Below, in pieces: positions 1 through 10,554 of a stretch of 64,000 nt of DNA. The position numbers and the translations under genes were made by a program. The notes under the pieces were generated by a model. It made no database searches and was not told where the DNA came from. It saw nothing but the letters and a program-made list of their open reading frames with translations. The stretch is taken from the NCBI GenBank assembly GCA_015179045.1, contig WHUZ01000102.1, forward strand, positions 124,001-188,000, written 5' to 3'. Origin of the DNA: Kalaharituber pfeilii (Eukaryota > Ascomycota > Pezizomycetes > Pezizales > Pezizaceae). How positions within the stretch are numbered: the stretch's first letter is position 1; the number at the start of each line of letters is the position of its first letter.

Positions 1-1011
1 GTTGATTTCGCAGCCAAGATAGGCTACAGTATGCACCCACAGCCAGAAAATGCTGGAGCCCAAACAAGCGCTGTGCTAGTAAGAGCGCCCCCAAGCGAAT
101 GGACGGTTCCTGATGCAATACGGCCTCAGGCTTCTCGCTCGGGCTCTCGCGGGCCAAGGCTGTCGTAGTTTTGCTCCTTCCGGGTGGCTTATGGCTTATC
201 GCTAGCAAGCACGCAAGCAAGCACGGTGCTAGGGCTGTTGGCAGGGTGACGCGATGACGGGGGCAGCCCCTCCGCCCTCCGCCCTCCGCTGTGGACACCA
301 TCGCGGCGGCTCTGGACAGCTATCGCTATCGCAGCCGGCCCCGTGTGAGCGAGCCGCCAGCAGCTGCCGCCCGCAGCGCTCTCGATCGCAGTCCGCAAAC
401 TGCGCTGCAGCTGGGTGTTGCAGCAAGCAGGCAGGCAAGCACGGCACGGTACTCCGTCTCCAGCTCCACGGCGGGACTGACCTTCGCAGCATTTGTCTAT
501 TTCGCAGACAAAGTCTACGGGGTCTCCTCTTTGGACGTATTCTGCTAGCGCATCCTGTCTCCTTTCGGCGGCAGAGCAGCCGCAATCGGCCTCACCCCCA
601 ACCAAATGTGCTACCTTCACCCTGCAATAATCCAAGAGTTGGGGCAGTGGGCAGCAGGCAGCGAGCAAGGGCCGGGGCGCAGACGTCAGCACAGCCTGCC
701 AGAGAGACCCAATAATTGACCCGGCTCCACCCCCAGAAACAAAATAGGGAACAAATACCTTCAATTACTCCCTTTCTCGCCCCCCTTCGCTCCCTCCCCA
801 GAATTCATCCTACCACTCCTAATACTCTTGTCGCCGGAAGCAAAGCTGGATCTGGCCGTCCACTGTCGGAACGGCCATCGCGCACCGACATTTTCTCTTT
901 CGGAGCTAGCAGCGGGTTGAACGCTGTTTCGGCTAGCTGTACCTCGAGTTTCAAGATCTCCAGTCTGTTTTATTTTCTGCACGGACGTACCTCAGCTATC
1001 AATAGCTCGTC
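1..1011. other. GC-rich region upstream of the CAAX-box gene, no supported gene
   Basis: Open frames occur on both strands here, but they overlap one another, are rich in Arg, Ala and Cys, and show no domain or intron structure. The stretch around 190-470 holds loose repeats of gcaagcacg/gcaggcaagcac type. It most likely contains the promoter and 5' leader of the gene starting at 1012. No RNA gene was seen. Confidence 0.5.
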
Positions 1012-2397
1012 ATGAATAGCACGGCGAGTAACGAGTCTGCGAGAGATGGCCGCTCCCACTATGGTGCCCATCGTCGAAATATATCTGCTCCCACGACCAT
1101 CGCTTCGTCTGTATTAATGACCCCGCCATTATCCCCACCCAATGTTAGCACATCTATCCCCTCTACCGCGGCAACTTCAAACATGGGCTTTCCTTGTATT
1201 CCTACTCCAGCGCATTTGAATCTATCGATGATCTCTCCTCCCTACACTCAGCCGGTGGTAGCGCCGGACCGGCATTCTCATATTCCGCGCCCCCAGAATC
1301 CATATGAAATAGCTGAGACCGGATCTCAGCCGTCCTTCACTTCTTCGCATCCTCCACCTGATTATTCGCATCGTGTCAATTCCTTCGAACTATCAACTGG
1401 TCCTGCTTCGCCAGTATCACCAACTCTGCATCCAGCGTACCCCTTAGCGGGCCCGGGGGACGAGTCGTTCTTTGACCGTTGGCTACGTCATGAAGCTATG
1501 GGTCGCCCAATATTCCCTGGCTCCCGAACAGGTTCCTCTGTTGCGACTAGCGACATCAGCAGCGTGCGCGGAGGTATGTTTGGAAGCTTGCCTGGGGGAC
1601 GTGCCACAGCTACCTCCAATAGCCGTCGCGGGACAGCGAGTGTTGTCTCTGACGCAACACGGGATCGAGATAATTTTACTTCTTCTCTGCCATCATACCC
1701 CTCCTCACGTAACGGCGCATCTAGGCCAACGTCCCGTGATGGAGATGTACGTAGCATAAATGATGAGAGCTATGCCCCAAGTGTAGTTTCATCAGAAATA
1801 TATCCCCCGTCTATAGATGCTCGGCTACAATATTCTCATCAGCCTCCACCGCCAGCACCAACGCCTCCAACAAGCTCTGTGGCTACTTCGTCCGAAGTAT
1901 CCTCGTCCGCTTCTGTCGTGTACAGAGACGAATCAGCAGCATCATCTGAGGTCACATTACCTGAGAATGCAGCCACACGGCCACCACGATACAGCGACAG
2001 TTTGGCTACTCCATCATATGAACTTGCTTTTGCGGAGCTTATCAATAATGGTGTTGTTGGATACCAACGAGCGCCCATCGTGACGTATGGCAATATGTCG
2101 GCTGCCACTGAGAAAGCGCTCTTGGCCGAGTTGAATAATCAGGCTACACCACAGCAACAGGGTGGAATAGTGATGGTTCGTGAGGACGTATGGCAGGAAT
2201 TACGGCGAAGAGCGGGTTTGGATGGTTCTATACCCCCAGAAATTACGGCTACATCAGAGGCAACAAATAGAGGAAATGGAACCAGTTCTACGGCAACAAT
2301 CATTGCCAAGGGAGAACTGAATAGGCAGAGAATAAAAGAGAAAAAAGAAGCAGAGGAGCAGGAGGCGAGGTGTTGCGGGGTCTGCATCATTTGTTAG
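1012..2397 (+). CDS. Ser/Pro-rich protein with C-terminal prenylation box
   Basis: A single-exon reading frame of 461 codons. I do not recognise the family. Residues 1-300 are low complexity (Ser, Thr, Pro, with many SS/TS runs), so mostly disordered. Residues about 310-400 are more ordered (around PPRYSDSLATPSYELAFAEL and VREDVWQELRRRAG). The C-terminus has a charged segment (KEKKEAEEQEAR) followed by CCGVCIIC. The last four residues CIIC fit a CAAX farnesylation box, and the two adjacent cysteines just upstream are typical palmitoylation sites. By inference the protein is anchored to the cytoplasmic face of a membrane. The start is the first ATG after the GC-rich leader; no intron is needed. 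The function is unknown and the membrane anchor is the only concrete clue. Confidence 0.75.
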   Translation: MNSTASNESARDGRSHYGAHRRNISAPTTIASSVLMTPPLSPPNVSTSIPSTAATSNMGFPCIPTPAHLNLSMISPPYTQPVVAPDRHSHIPRPQNPYEIAETGSQPSFTSSHPPPDYSHRVNSFELSTGPASPVSPTLHPAYPLAGPGDESFFDRWLRHEAMGRPIFPGSRTGSSVATSDISSVRGGMFGSLPGGRATATSNSRRGTASVVSDATRDRDNFTSSLPSYPSSRNGASRPTSRDGDVRSINDESYAPSVVSSEIYPPSIDARLQYSHQPPPPAPTPPTSSVATSSEVSSSASVVYRDESAASSEVTLPENAATRPPRYSDSLATPSYELAFAELINNGVVGYQRAPIVTYGNMSAATEKALLAELNNQATPQQQGGIVMVREDVWQELRRRAGLDGSIPPEITATSEATNRGNGTSSTATIIAKGELNRQRIKEKKEAEEQEARCCGVCIIC

Positions 2398-4363
2398 CTT
2401 GCGGAAGCTGAGGCAACCCATGAGGCGACATATGCTGATGCACTATAGGCTTCGCACATTTTAAAGTGGAGGTGATGCTCACTGAGAAAGAGTGGGCCGC
2501 TTCTGGTGAATACTATTCTCTCGAGATCAATTATATGGTTACCCTGCAATTTCTCAACTCCTTTCTTTTGTACAACCACGCTGTCTAGAACCCTTAAATC
2601 ATTTCGGTTCTAGCATTTGGACGGGGGTTCATGGATGCTGTTTTTCCTGTCTTTGTCTTTTGTTATTCAAGGTTTTACGGTGTATCGGTCATTAGTCTGT
2701 TATTTATATCTTTTTAGTTCGGTTTTTTCTCGGGCTACTTATACCAGTGCATGGAGCTTCATATTTACTTAGAAGATATGCCTCACCAAGCCCTTCTACT
2801 TTCATATTTCTTCCAGCTCCAGAGGGGCATATCAAAAGCATTTTTTTTGGGTGGCAGAGTACAACACAGGCATAAATGAGGATGGTGTTATCACAAATGG
2901 AAAAAATAAATTTGGATTATCAGGGGGATTTGGACTGTTTCGATGTCTCACTTACTTTCCTCCGTTATTCACTGCTTGCTTATAACTTCCCTCTTCGCAG
3001 GTCATTGTGGATATTGTGAATACTTTAACGTTTACTTCCTAGATATTCACGGCATGCATTCACCTCTTAAGGTTTCCTCCGCCGCTCTGTTGCATTCACA
3101 CCTCGTCACTTTTTTGTTCGCTTTTCCTCCTGCTAACGACCGGTCACCACTTATTCTTATGGGCTATAATTCTCTTGCACCCTCTAGCTTCACAAGTTTG
3201 TTTATCAGTTTTTTTGTTTTTGATGTGCTTTGAAATTGCGGTTTAGCGACGTTTTTTTTGCTATTTTTCTTTTGAGTTTTTGATTTCTCTGCTGGATTCT
3301 TTCAGTTGTTTTGCTCTTGGTGATTAATTATTTGGGGGAAAGGGCGGTGGGGGAGGGGGGAATATTTTTGCTTTTGGTTGTTTTTGTTTTTGTTTGTATC
3401 GCTTTTCTATCCTTGTAGGGGGGAGGGGGAGTTAACTGGTTGGCAGGAAGGAAAGTTTCCGGGTGGCTCTACGCAGATCTTTGTTGATTTTTTCTTTTTC
3501 CTGGTGAAATTTGGAATTGATTAAGATACTTATGGTTTGTGAACGTGCGGAGGGGAGGAGAGGGAGAGGCGGAGAGGTGAAGAGCACGACGGTTGCGTAT
3601 CATGGGAATACAATTTCCGGACTTGACAATTATAAACTTTCAGATTTATCAACGGGACGGTTTGGAAAGGAAGCCTAGATGGATCGTTTTTGTTTAGAAA
3701 TTACTCTATTTTAGAGTACTTTATATTCAGCAAGTTTGGAGTTTGCGTTGGGGCAGCTTGTCAAAGAGGCCGGAGAACACAGACTAGAACTAAAATCCCA
3801 AGGCATTTCATATAGAAGACACAAGTCGTCCTATGATGTGCGAAGGGGAAGGGAGATGTGAGTTTTGTATCGTGCCGTCGAATCTATTACGGTGTGTGAC
3901 GTTAATGTGAGGGTAAGAAGGTTGTAAACATGTTCGAACGATGCAAAGGTATAAGTCTAGATAAACTAGGGGAGACCATGCGGAGCGTCTCACGAAAAGA
4001 GCGCTAGGTTTACGTATCGAGAGCATGGCATGCATACACCTATCGAACAAGTACCACGTAACCTACATTGTACCCAAGTCTCATCAGCCAATGGCTTTAC
4101 CAATGGTCATCAGTACGAAGATATATATATCAATCGCTGCATACATTCAGGCACATACACAAACACAAATTAATACATTCCCCGCAGGATACGTAGGCCT
4201 AACAATTGCTATCTCGCCCTCGCCTCTTATCTACTCATCCTCAACGCACCCTATTTCCTTTTTTTTTTTAAGAGAAATATCATTACTCGTACACGCTCTT
4301 GAGGCTATGATGAAAATAACAAACTCTAGTGTTGACTTACTCGCCTCTTCCCCCAAAATCCAA
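2398..4363. other. Intergenic, T-rich and G-run tracts
   Basis: This stretch lies between the convergent ends of the CAAX-box gene and the PLP-homeostasis gene. It contains T-rich and G-rich tracts (about 3335-3440) and only short shadow ORFs. It probably holds the two 3' UTRs. I see no gene or mobile element in it. Confidence 0.5.
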
Positions 4364-5488
4364 TCAACTCTGCGCCGCCACTGCCTCCTCCTTCACCTTA
4401 CTATCCTGCTTCGGCGGTCTCGCGCCAAATATCGATAACCCAACCCTGACAGTTGTGGCTCCCTCCCCGATGGCTGCGACATAGTCCTCGCTCATACCCA
4501 TACTCAGCTCCAGACTATCCTTCTCCCACCCAAGCTCCTGCGCAAGCTTATCCCTCGTCTCCCTAAGCAGGATAAAGTCCTCATTTGGTACATCTGGCTG
4601 CTTGCTGCGCGCAATAGCACCAATTGTCATGAGTCCCTGCAATATCAGCGACGGGCATGACTTCACAATATGTTTTGCCAACACGGGGACCTCAGGAGGC
4701 TGGCACCCAGACTTGCTTTCCTCGTTCGATGTGTTGACTTGAATGAAGACTCGGAGCGGAGCGACAGAAGGGTTAGAGGTGAGGAGGGCCGCACGACCCT
4801 TTTCGAGGGCGTCGGCTTTTTTAATGGAGTCGAGGGACTCGACGGCCCACAGGTTGGGGATGGAGGCGAGGGACTTGCATTTGTTGCTTTGGAGGGTGCC
4901 TATAAAGTGCCAGTTTATAGAAGGAGGAAGGATCCCGGATTTTTCGGTGAGTTCTGTTGAGAAGTCAGTGAGAACGGCTTGGGATCATCAATTTGCGTGA
5001 AAAGATATTATAACGCCAGTTGAAAGAGGCTAGTAGAAATGTCATGCAAACCTTGGAAGTAGTTCTCGCCGAAATGCGATGTAGGTGTGCTTGCGGCATT
5101 GTGTAGCGCTAGTATGTCTGATGCTGGTTTGAGCTTTGAGACTGCTACCAGTCGTACCTGTGCTGCAGGTGAGCTCAAGTTCGTCGCCTCTGATGCTGGC
5201 GAAGCACGGCTAGGGAACCGCGGCAGAAGGAGAAATCCAACAGGACCAGGCCGGTCGTTAAAGCCCTGAGTAGCGGAGCAAAGGAAGCGAGATGGAAATA
5301 ATTTGTTACCGTACCTTGCGAGGCCCAGCTGCCTTCTCAATTGTCTTCAACACGTGTGTGACATTCTCCACCAGTTCCTGGGCTCGCAGTCGCATCTTTT
5401 GACTTTCTTCCGCAGCGTTGAACATTGGTATTGGGGTTGTGAACTGGGCAAGCGGCGTCGTAAGAGTCGGTGATTTCTCAAATGTCAC
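4364..5488 (-). CDS. PLP homeostasis protein (YggS/PROSC family)
   Basis: Three exons on the minus strand: 5488-5315, 5157-5052 and 4953-4364, joined by GT-AG introns of 157 and 98 bp, giving 289 aa. The fold is the alanine-racemase N-terminal TIM barrel that binds pyridoxal phosphate without known catalysis and buffers PLP supply (human PLPBP, yeast YBL036C, bacterial YggS). Visible hallmarks are VRLVAVSKLKP with the Schiff-base Lys at about residue 66, HFGENYFQEL, WHFIGTLQSNK, VNTSNEESKSG, GLMTIG and, near the end, LSMGMSEDYVAAIGEGATTV followed by RVG and IFGARPP. Both splice joints restore these motifs exactly. The start is uncertain: Met at 5488, or an internal Met about 21 or 31 residues later that is closer to the usual family length. 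It is tail to tail with the CAAX-box gene. Confidence 0.93.
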
Positions 5489-6898
5489 TGCTAGGATTTC
5501 GTGGGGTCCAGGAAATAAGGGTGCGGTACTTCGCGGCCGATCGCCATGGGCTTGGCAGTCGTCAGCGCAGGAAGGGCAGCACTGGTTTAGGGGAGAGCAA
5601 CCTCGTCATGTACGAAGATCATAATTTCATGTTGAAAACACCGGCTGTGAACTTCAGTTAGAAATCTTCATATGCGTATAAAGCGATGTTGAACTAGCCA
5701 GGACAATAAAAACAGTAATCCTCCCATTCGCAGCAGAATTTTGATATATGCACTCAGCATCAACACTCCAAAACCCAATAACATATTAAGCCAACAATAT
5801 CATGAAACAGATAATGAATTTAAAAAGCTAAATCCCCCCTCTAACAGCAGCCAGAGGATGTATTTTATCGAAGAATAGCCAAGGCTAATTAGGTATAGTA
5901 AGCGTATTAAGAGTTTGGGGCTGTGGATATTTGCATCCGTCAGCTAAGGCCCTTGATACAGCGGCGGAAGAAGCAGACAAAGTGTTTAAAAAGTTATGCC
6001 ACTAAGGGAGGTGAATATAACGAATGGTGGTCCAGATTTGAATCTGGAAAGGATCACTTCTCATACATACACTCCCGCGCAAGCACCCGAAACCCCCTAA
6101 TCTCAGTCCCGCTAATGTCTCAACGCTAGGACTTGCTCCTCTTGATACCCCATCTCGCCTGCGGACGCCCTGCTGTTCGCTTTTGGTGCATATCGCGTAC
6201 ACGTCCGTTCGGCATACCTCCCCTGGCAAAGGAGTTTTGTATCTTGCGAGGATCCGCGACAACTGTAGAGGTCTCTGTGCTTCGGTAGGAAGTTCCTGAA
6301 ATAGGTGTCTCTGCGGGGTATGTCGAACGACATGCGGCTGTGGAACAGGCGTCGACATTTCGTGGTTCGGGAGTTGAAATGGATGTCGAACGATGTCACA
6401 ATGAGCGCGGTGATGTGCCCGATTTTCCTGCCAGTTGGCTATGAAGTTTTAATTGCTTAGGGCGCTTCAAAATAACCCGAATATCAACAGTCTCTCAGAA
6501 CCTGACCATGAGGTTGCAGCTGGGCGTTTTCGTGTCAGGGTGACATCATGGAATAGATTGCCACGTGCCGGAGAAATCTTTATCCGCTCTGTTGTTGAAA
6601 TCATGTATTTGAGGATCATGTTGTTTTTTGTGCAGCGGGCATGCTAATGTGGCTCATAAGCGTCCCAGCAAATTCAATAGAGTGCGTCATTATTTTGCAG
6701 CCTTTGCGACTCCAGATATAAGGTACGTACGTGCTGTATGTTTTGATGAGTGGCAAATCTCATGATAACTTCGTTTGTCCAGTCTGGCTTAGCAGCTAAA
6801 GGTGCGGCTTACTCAAGACGCCTCCGAAACCCAAACAACCCTCGCCTCGACAATTGAGCCTCAACTTGCAGACCCAAAATACAGCAGTCCGCAAAGCG
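5489..6898. other. Intergenic region, possibly with a small minus-strand gene
   Basis: Between the minus-strand PLP-homeostasis gene and COX23. It should contain divergent promoters for both. Apart from the low-confidence reading frame at 6126-6390 nothing recognisable is seen; 5670-6000 is AT-rich. Confidence 0.4.
6126..6390 (-). CDS. Possible last exon of a small basic protein
   Basis: An open minus-strand frame without an initiating ATG runs from just after a stop near 6386 to a TAG at 6126-6128. It reads as a Ser/Thr/Pro-rich segment followed by a basic tail (ARGGMPNGRVRDMHQKRTAG, then RPQARWGIKRSKS). The tail looks protein-like. An overlapping frame (MSTPVPQPHVV..., start 6358) also looks plausible. 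An upstream exon could lie at about 6624-6540, joined by an intron ending in ctggcag or ccacag, but I could not settle a model. Family unknown. Confidence 0.25.
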
Positions 6899-7346
6899 AT
6901 GTCGTCCGCGTCTGCTTCTACCGTCACCTCCACACAAACCGCAACAAGGATCAACTATAAACCGCCGAAGTACGAGGAGAATCCAGTGGACGATGAGGTG
7001 AAAAGTAAATTCAGACGGAAGGGGCCCAGTGAATACTACGACCCTTGCCAGGAGGCAGCAAGTCGCAGCATCAGATGCCTGAATCGTAACGGCGGGGATC
7101 GGGAGATGTGCTCTGACTACTTCCAGTAAGTGTGCTCCAACAAGGGACATCCGCTGCGCGATCGCTGACCTGTGCGCAAAGGGCTTATCGGGACTGTAAA
7201 AAGAAATGGGTGAGTCGGCTTTTGCGCGGGGCTGCCTGGAATATGCCCGCTAACTGTCTGCGCTCCAGATTGAGGAACGAAAGGAAGACAGGAAGAAAGG
7301 AACGGGTTTCTTTCAGGCTGTGGACCGGCGAATTAATGGCTCGTGA
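6899..7346 (+). CDS. COX23: Mitochondrial CHCH protein Cox23
   Basis: Three exons, 6899-7125, 7182-7209 and 7269-7346, separated by introns of 56 and 59 bp; 110 aa. Cox23 is a small intermembrane-space protein needed for cytochrome c oxidase assembly and is imported by the Mia40 disulfide relay. The twin CX9C motif is complete: [11 protein letters not shown] and, across the first splice joint, CSDYFQAYRDC. The flanking PSEYYDPC and the [15 protein letters not shown] helix end are also seen. The chosen start is the first ATG; the open frame extends further upstream without an ATG. The N-terminal Ser/Thr-rich stretch is unremarkable. It lies 317 bp upstream of ILM1 in the same direction. Confidence 0.92.
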
Positions 7347-7663
7347 ATGTCGGTTATCCCTCTCGCATGAGGGAGGAGGCCCATCTGCTCGGGCCCGCAC
7401 GGCCTTGAAAAAAACATGACAATATAGTTGGGATATCTGCTGGATACTACTTGTTCCCACATGTCCTTTCCTGTAATCGTCTGGAAGAATTGTTGCGTAT
7501 CCTGCTCGCAGCTTACTTCGCTATCAAATGCGATGCGTTGATACCTTTGCTTGGCATATCTTGTGAGAGACGCAAGTCTCCCTGCTGCTGATATCTGTGA
7601 TCTGTAACTGGCACGACACGCATTCAACATCATCCCCTAGAGAAAACCTCCAGCATTGCAGCA

Positions 7664-8317
7664 ATGGCGATATTGTCCGCGTACAACCTCATCCGCGCCC
7701 TGACAGGCTTCCACTTAACTCTCGCCTACGTCGCGCTTACAACACCTGAAAAACTGGCGACTCATCCTGTAGTCACCCTCTTTGGAGAATCAATGGGCTT
7801 CGTAAGGTTGCCTCTCAAATCTGCTGGATCGTATAGTAACGAACTCCCATAGTCACCTGTGTCCGCCGACTCTCTGGTGTCCTCACCGTCAGCTACCTCT
7901 TTCGTTGGGCTCCTATTCGGACTCATAGCTTTCTCCGACATGTCTGCTCTCGGCTCCGGGGAGGCTGCTCGAGGGCACTGGGATATACAGGCTCCCTCAC
8001 GGCTCGCATTTTTCATGGGTCTGTCAGCCTACACTTACATTCTCAGGCCTCGGCGGAATAACCGTTTCGAGGAGATGTCAATCCAGGAGGAACAAATTGC
8101 TGGTGTTAGAACAGGGCTGGTATTTACATGGGCATTCTTTGAGCTAGTCACATGGTTTTGGGTCTGCCACTTCGATCCTGGAGTTCTGAGAGTCTTTTAC
8201 TAAAGCTTTCCTATGTAGGTTTATATCCGCCTTCGGGAGGAGAGGAGAGATGCGCAGTTGAGACTGGCGCAGGAGGTGGCGGAGAAGGAGCGCCTTGAGC
8301 AGGAGAAGGACATGTGA
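7664..8317 (+). CDS. ILM1: Ilm1-like ER membrane protein
   Basis: Three exons, 7664-7801, 7853-8161 and 8219-8317, with introns of 51 and 57 bp, encode 181 aa. It matches the fungal Ilm1 family (increased loss of mitochondrial DNA), an ER-resident multi-span membrane protein of poorly known role. Visible are the N-terminal helix AYNLIRALTGFHLTLAYVAL, the GESMGF motif at the first splice joint, a second hydrophobic segment (FVGLLFGLIAFSDMSAL), APSRLAFFMGLSAYTYI, and GLVFTWAFFELVTWFW running across the second joint into VYIRLREERRD. Four TM segments are predicted at about residues 7-27, 60-80, 95-112 and 132-150. The charged tail ends in a short coiled segment (EVAEKERLEQEKDM). The second donor (gtctgc) is non-optimal but restores the family motif. 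Confidence 0.9.
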
Positions 8318-8694
8318 AAGTGACCGAGGAGATGTTTCTGCCAGACGAATTGCATGTAGCGAAGGCATCAGCATAGAATCCTCAGCGCAGCGCTGTCGTT
8401 TTATGGAGGGTTGACGTGGCTGTCCCCAAGCGCCAACAATGGCATTGTGCTCGAATGTCGCCAAGCCCTGCATCCGTACCAAGGAAGCTGCGCAGTAACC
8501 AACGGAAAAATAACACAAAGGGTTCCGTCGCGACACCAACACCTTGTGCTGCTGTTCTCACAACGTTCGCCTCCCCATATTTCCGCTCCTTCCATTCTTG
8601 CATTTATTTTCGCTGCCCCAGTTCAATGACCCATGCCACTTGTACCTGACTCGTAATCAATTCGAAGCCTCGCTGTTCTTCAACGTCCTAAACC

Positions 8695-10554
8695 ATGCCA
8701 CGTCTCGTCCGCCGACGGACTTTCCGTGACCGTCTTCTCTTTTACCTCAACCCTCTGGACCTTGCGCTTGAATTATGGACCTGCATTGAAGGCTACGACT
8801 GGGACGGTGTGCAGTCAAGCACGTCCACTCCCATAGGACTTGGTCTTAATCTCCTATTATTCTTGGCTCGCGTCAACTGCTCTAACACACGCTCCCCCTA
8901 TGACGGTGCCGTCTTAGTTCGATCTGTAGAAGATCGATATTTCAAGAGCGAAGGTTACTTGGGGGGATCCGGGGGAGGTAAAATGGGATACTTTGTATGT
9001 ACTGATAATCCGATGTCTGCTCCGTTGTGTGCTCCGGTCATCGATGGCCAATTTTCTGCTAGTTCAGATGAGACGGAGGGCTTACTCTTCTACCGCTATG
9101 GTTTGGCGTGACAGCTGTGGACACTTTCCTGGATACTGGCGACATTAAGCACGCTCAATGCTGTCGTATGTTTTACCAAGAAGAAACGGTATCGGATGTT
9201 CGAGTCAAATATTGATGTATTCTCCTACCTCAGCCTAATGATTTCCATCCTATACTGATGACGTCGACAGCGGGAACCTAGTACACCTTCTGCTCGCCGT
9301 GTCAACGCCAATTCTTCCCCATCGGCATCCGGGTTTGTGGGTGCTGTACTATCACCAGTCAAAAGACGAATAGAGGAATATTCCCCTACCGAGGACGTCT
9401 GGGAAATCTCCATCTGGGACCCGACACAAATCTCCCTTAAGCTGTTTAGCTTGTTTTCACCCGTCCATTGTGTGATATATTTCCTTGCATTCCCTATTGC
9501 AACATCCGCCCCCCCTCTGATTAGTACAGCGACAAACAGCACCTCTATCTACCTAACAATCCTCATCATCCAGGCTGTTCTTTCGCTCCAGCTAAATTAC
9601 CTTGTGAATGCGTTCAACCAGCAAACAATCGACAGAGCCGTAGTTCAGAAAGAGGTATTCAGGGAGTACGACGCCAAGTATGTGCATCCGAGGCTCAACT
9701 CTCTCAAGCGTGATGTCGCGACTCAAACCAGGGATGACCACTTTGAAGCCAGCGTAGATGTGTTTACTCCTGTCTTCAATCGTCAGGGCTTTGTCACTCA
9801 TTCGAATCCCAATTACAAGCACTTGACTACACAGACTGGGACATACAGCACGTCACTCGGAGCAACACCACAGGTTGAACGACAGCTGCATCGGGAGTAC
9901 CAGCAGCAGCAAGGAAGAAGGCTGTTTAATCGACTTACTAATGCGGAAGATGAGACCCCGATCAAATCTAACTACCTCCGGAGAACAACTACAAGCAGGC
10001 TGAGCGGCGGAGCTAGCACTTTATTCGGCGCCGCTGCAGAAGAACGAGAGCAAGGCCGGGAGCAGGAAAGTGAGCGTGAGCGTGAGCGTGAACGTGAACG
10101 TGAACGTGACCGGGAGAGACGAGAACGGTTCAAGAAGGGCTCTGACGCATTCTCTACTATCTACCCTGATCTTGAGGATGAAGATACCACCCAGACTCTA
10201 GACAGTCATTCCTCTTCATCTAAACCTATCCGTAACCCTCTCACACAGACGCCTCGGCTGCCGCATACGAACTTGTATGATGATTCCATATTTAGCCCGC
10301 AACCAGACCGCGATCAAGCTACCAGGATAGTATCCCGAGGAAGTGGCAGCGAGGTAGGCGGAACCCCATTACGATCCGGATACCGACCGGGTGTGAACCT
10401 GAACATAGGGATGGCCGGATTGGTGAATATGAGCCTGGAAAATAGTAGGAGCTTGTCGCCGAGCAAGATGAATAGTCCACTAAAGAAGGGGACGAGGGCG
10501 AGGCAGTCAAGCTACGCAGCTAGTTTAGGAGGGCTTGGTACGCCGAGGAAATAA
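8695..10554 (+). CDS. NUR1: Nuclear rim protein Nur1 (DUF2418)
   Basis: Three exons, 8695-8994, 9115-9216 and 9271-10554, introns of 120 and 54 bp, 561 aa. Nur1 is an inner-nuclear-membrane protein that in yeast works with Lrs4/Csm1 (CLIP) to tether rDNA to the nuclear rim. Family hallmarks are MPRLVRRR at the start, FYLNPLDLALELW, the GLGLNLLLFLARVN hydrophobic segment, KKKRYRMFESNID, EPSTPSARRVN, EDVWEISIWDPT and KEVFREYDAKYVHPR followed by RDVATQT. TM segments lie at about 46-62, 101-120, 192-212 and 225-246. The C-terminal half is a disordered nucleoplasmic tail containing an Arg-Glu run (391-424). Both splice joints restore conserved motifs. The start agrees with the conserved N-terminus. 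Confidence 0.93.
10072..10122 (+). repeat. GAGCGT/GAACGT hexamer run coding for Arg-Glu repeats in Nur1
   Basis: About seven copies of a gaRcgt hexamer in frame encode alternating Glu and Arg (residues about 402-414). The first units use gag and the later ones gaa, so the tract grew from two unit variants. It is a charged, probably extended segment and likely variable in length between strains. Confidence 0.8.

Noticed and set aside
189..764. Long overlapping ORFs on both strands in the GC-rich leader
   Set aside because: They overlap antisense, have biased composition from GC-rich sequence and no domain; most use non-ATG starts.
7313..7633. 106-codon minus-strand ORF between COX23 and ILM1
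   Set aside because: It overlaps the last COX23 exon on the opposite strand, and its amino-acid content shows no recognisable family.
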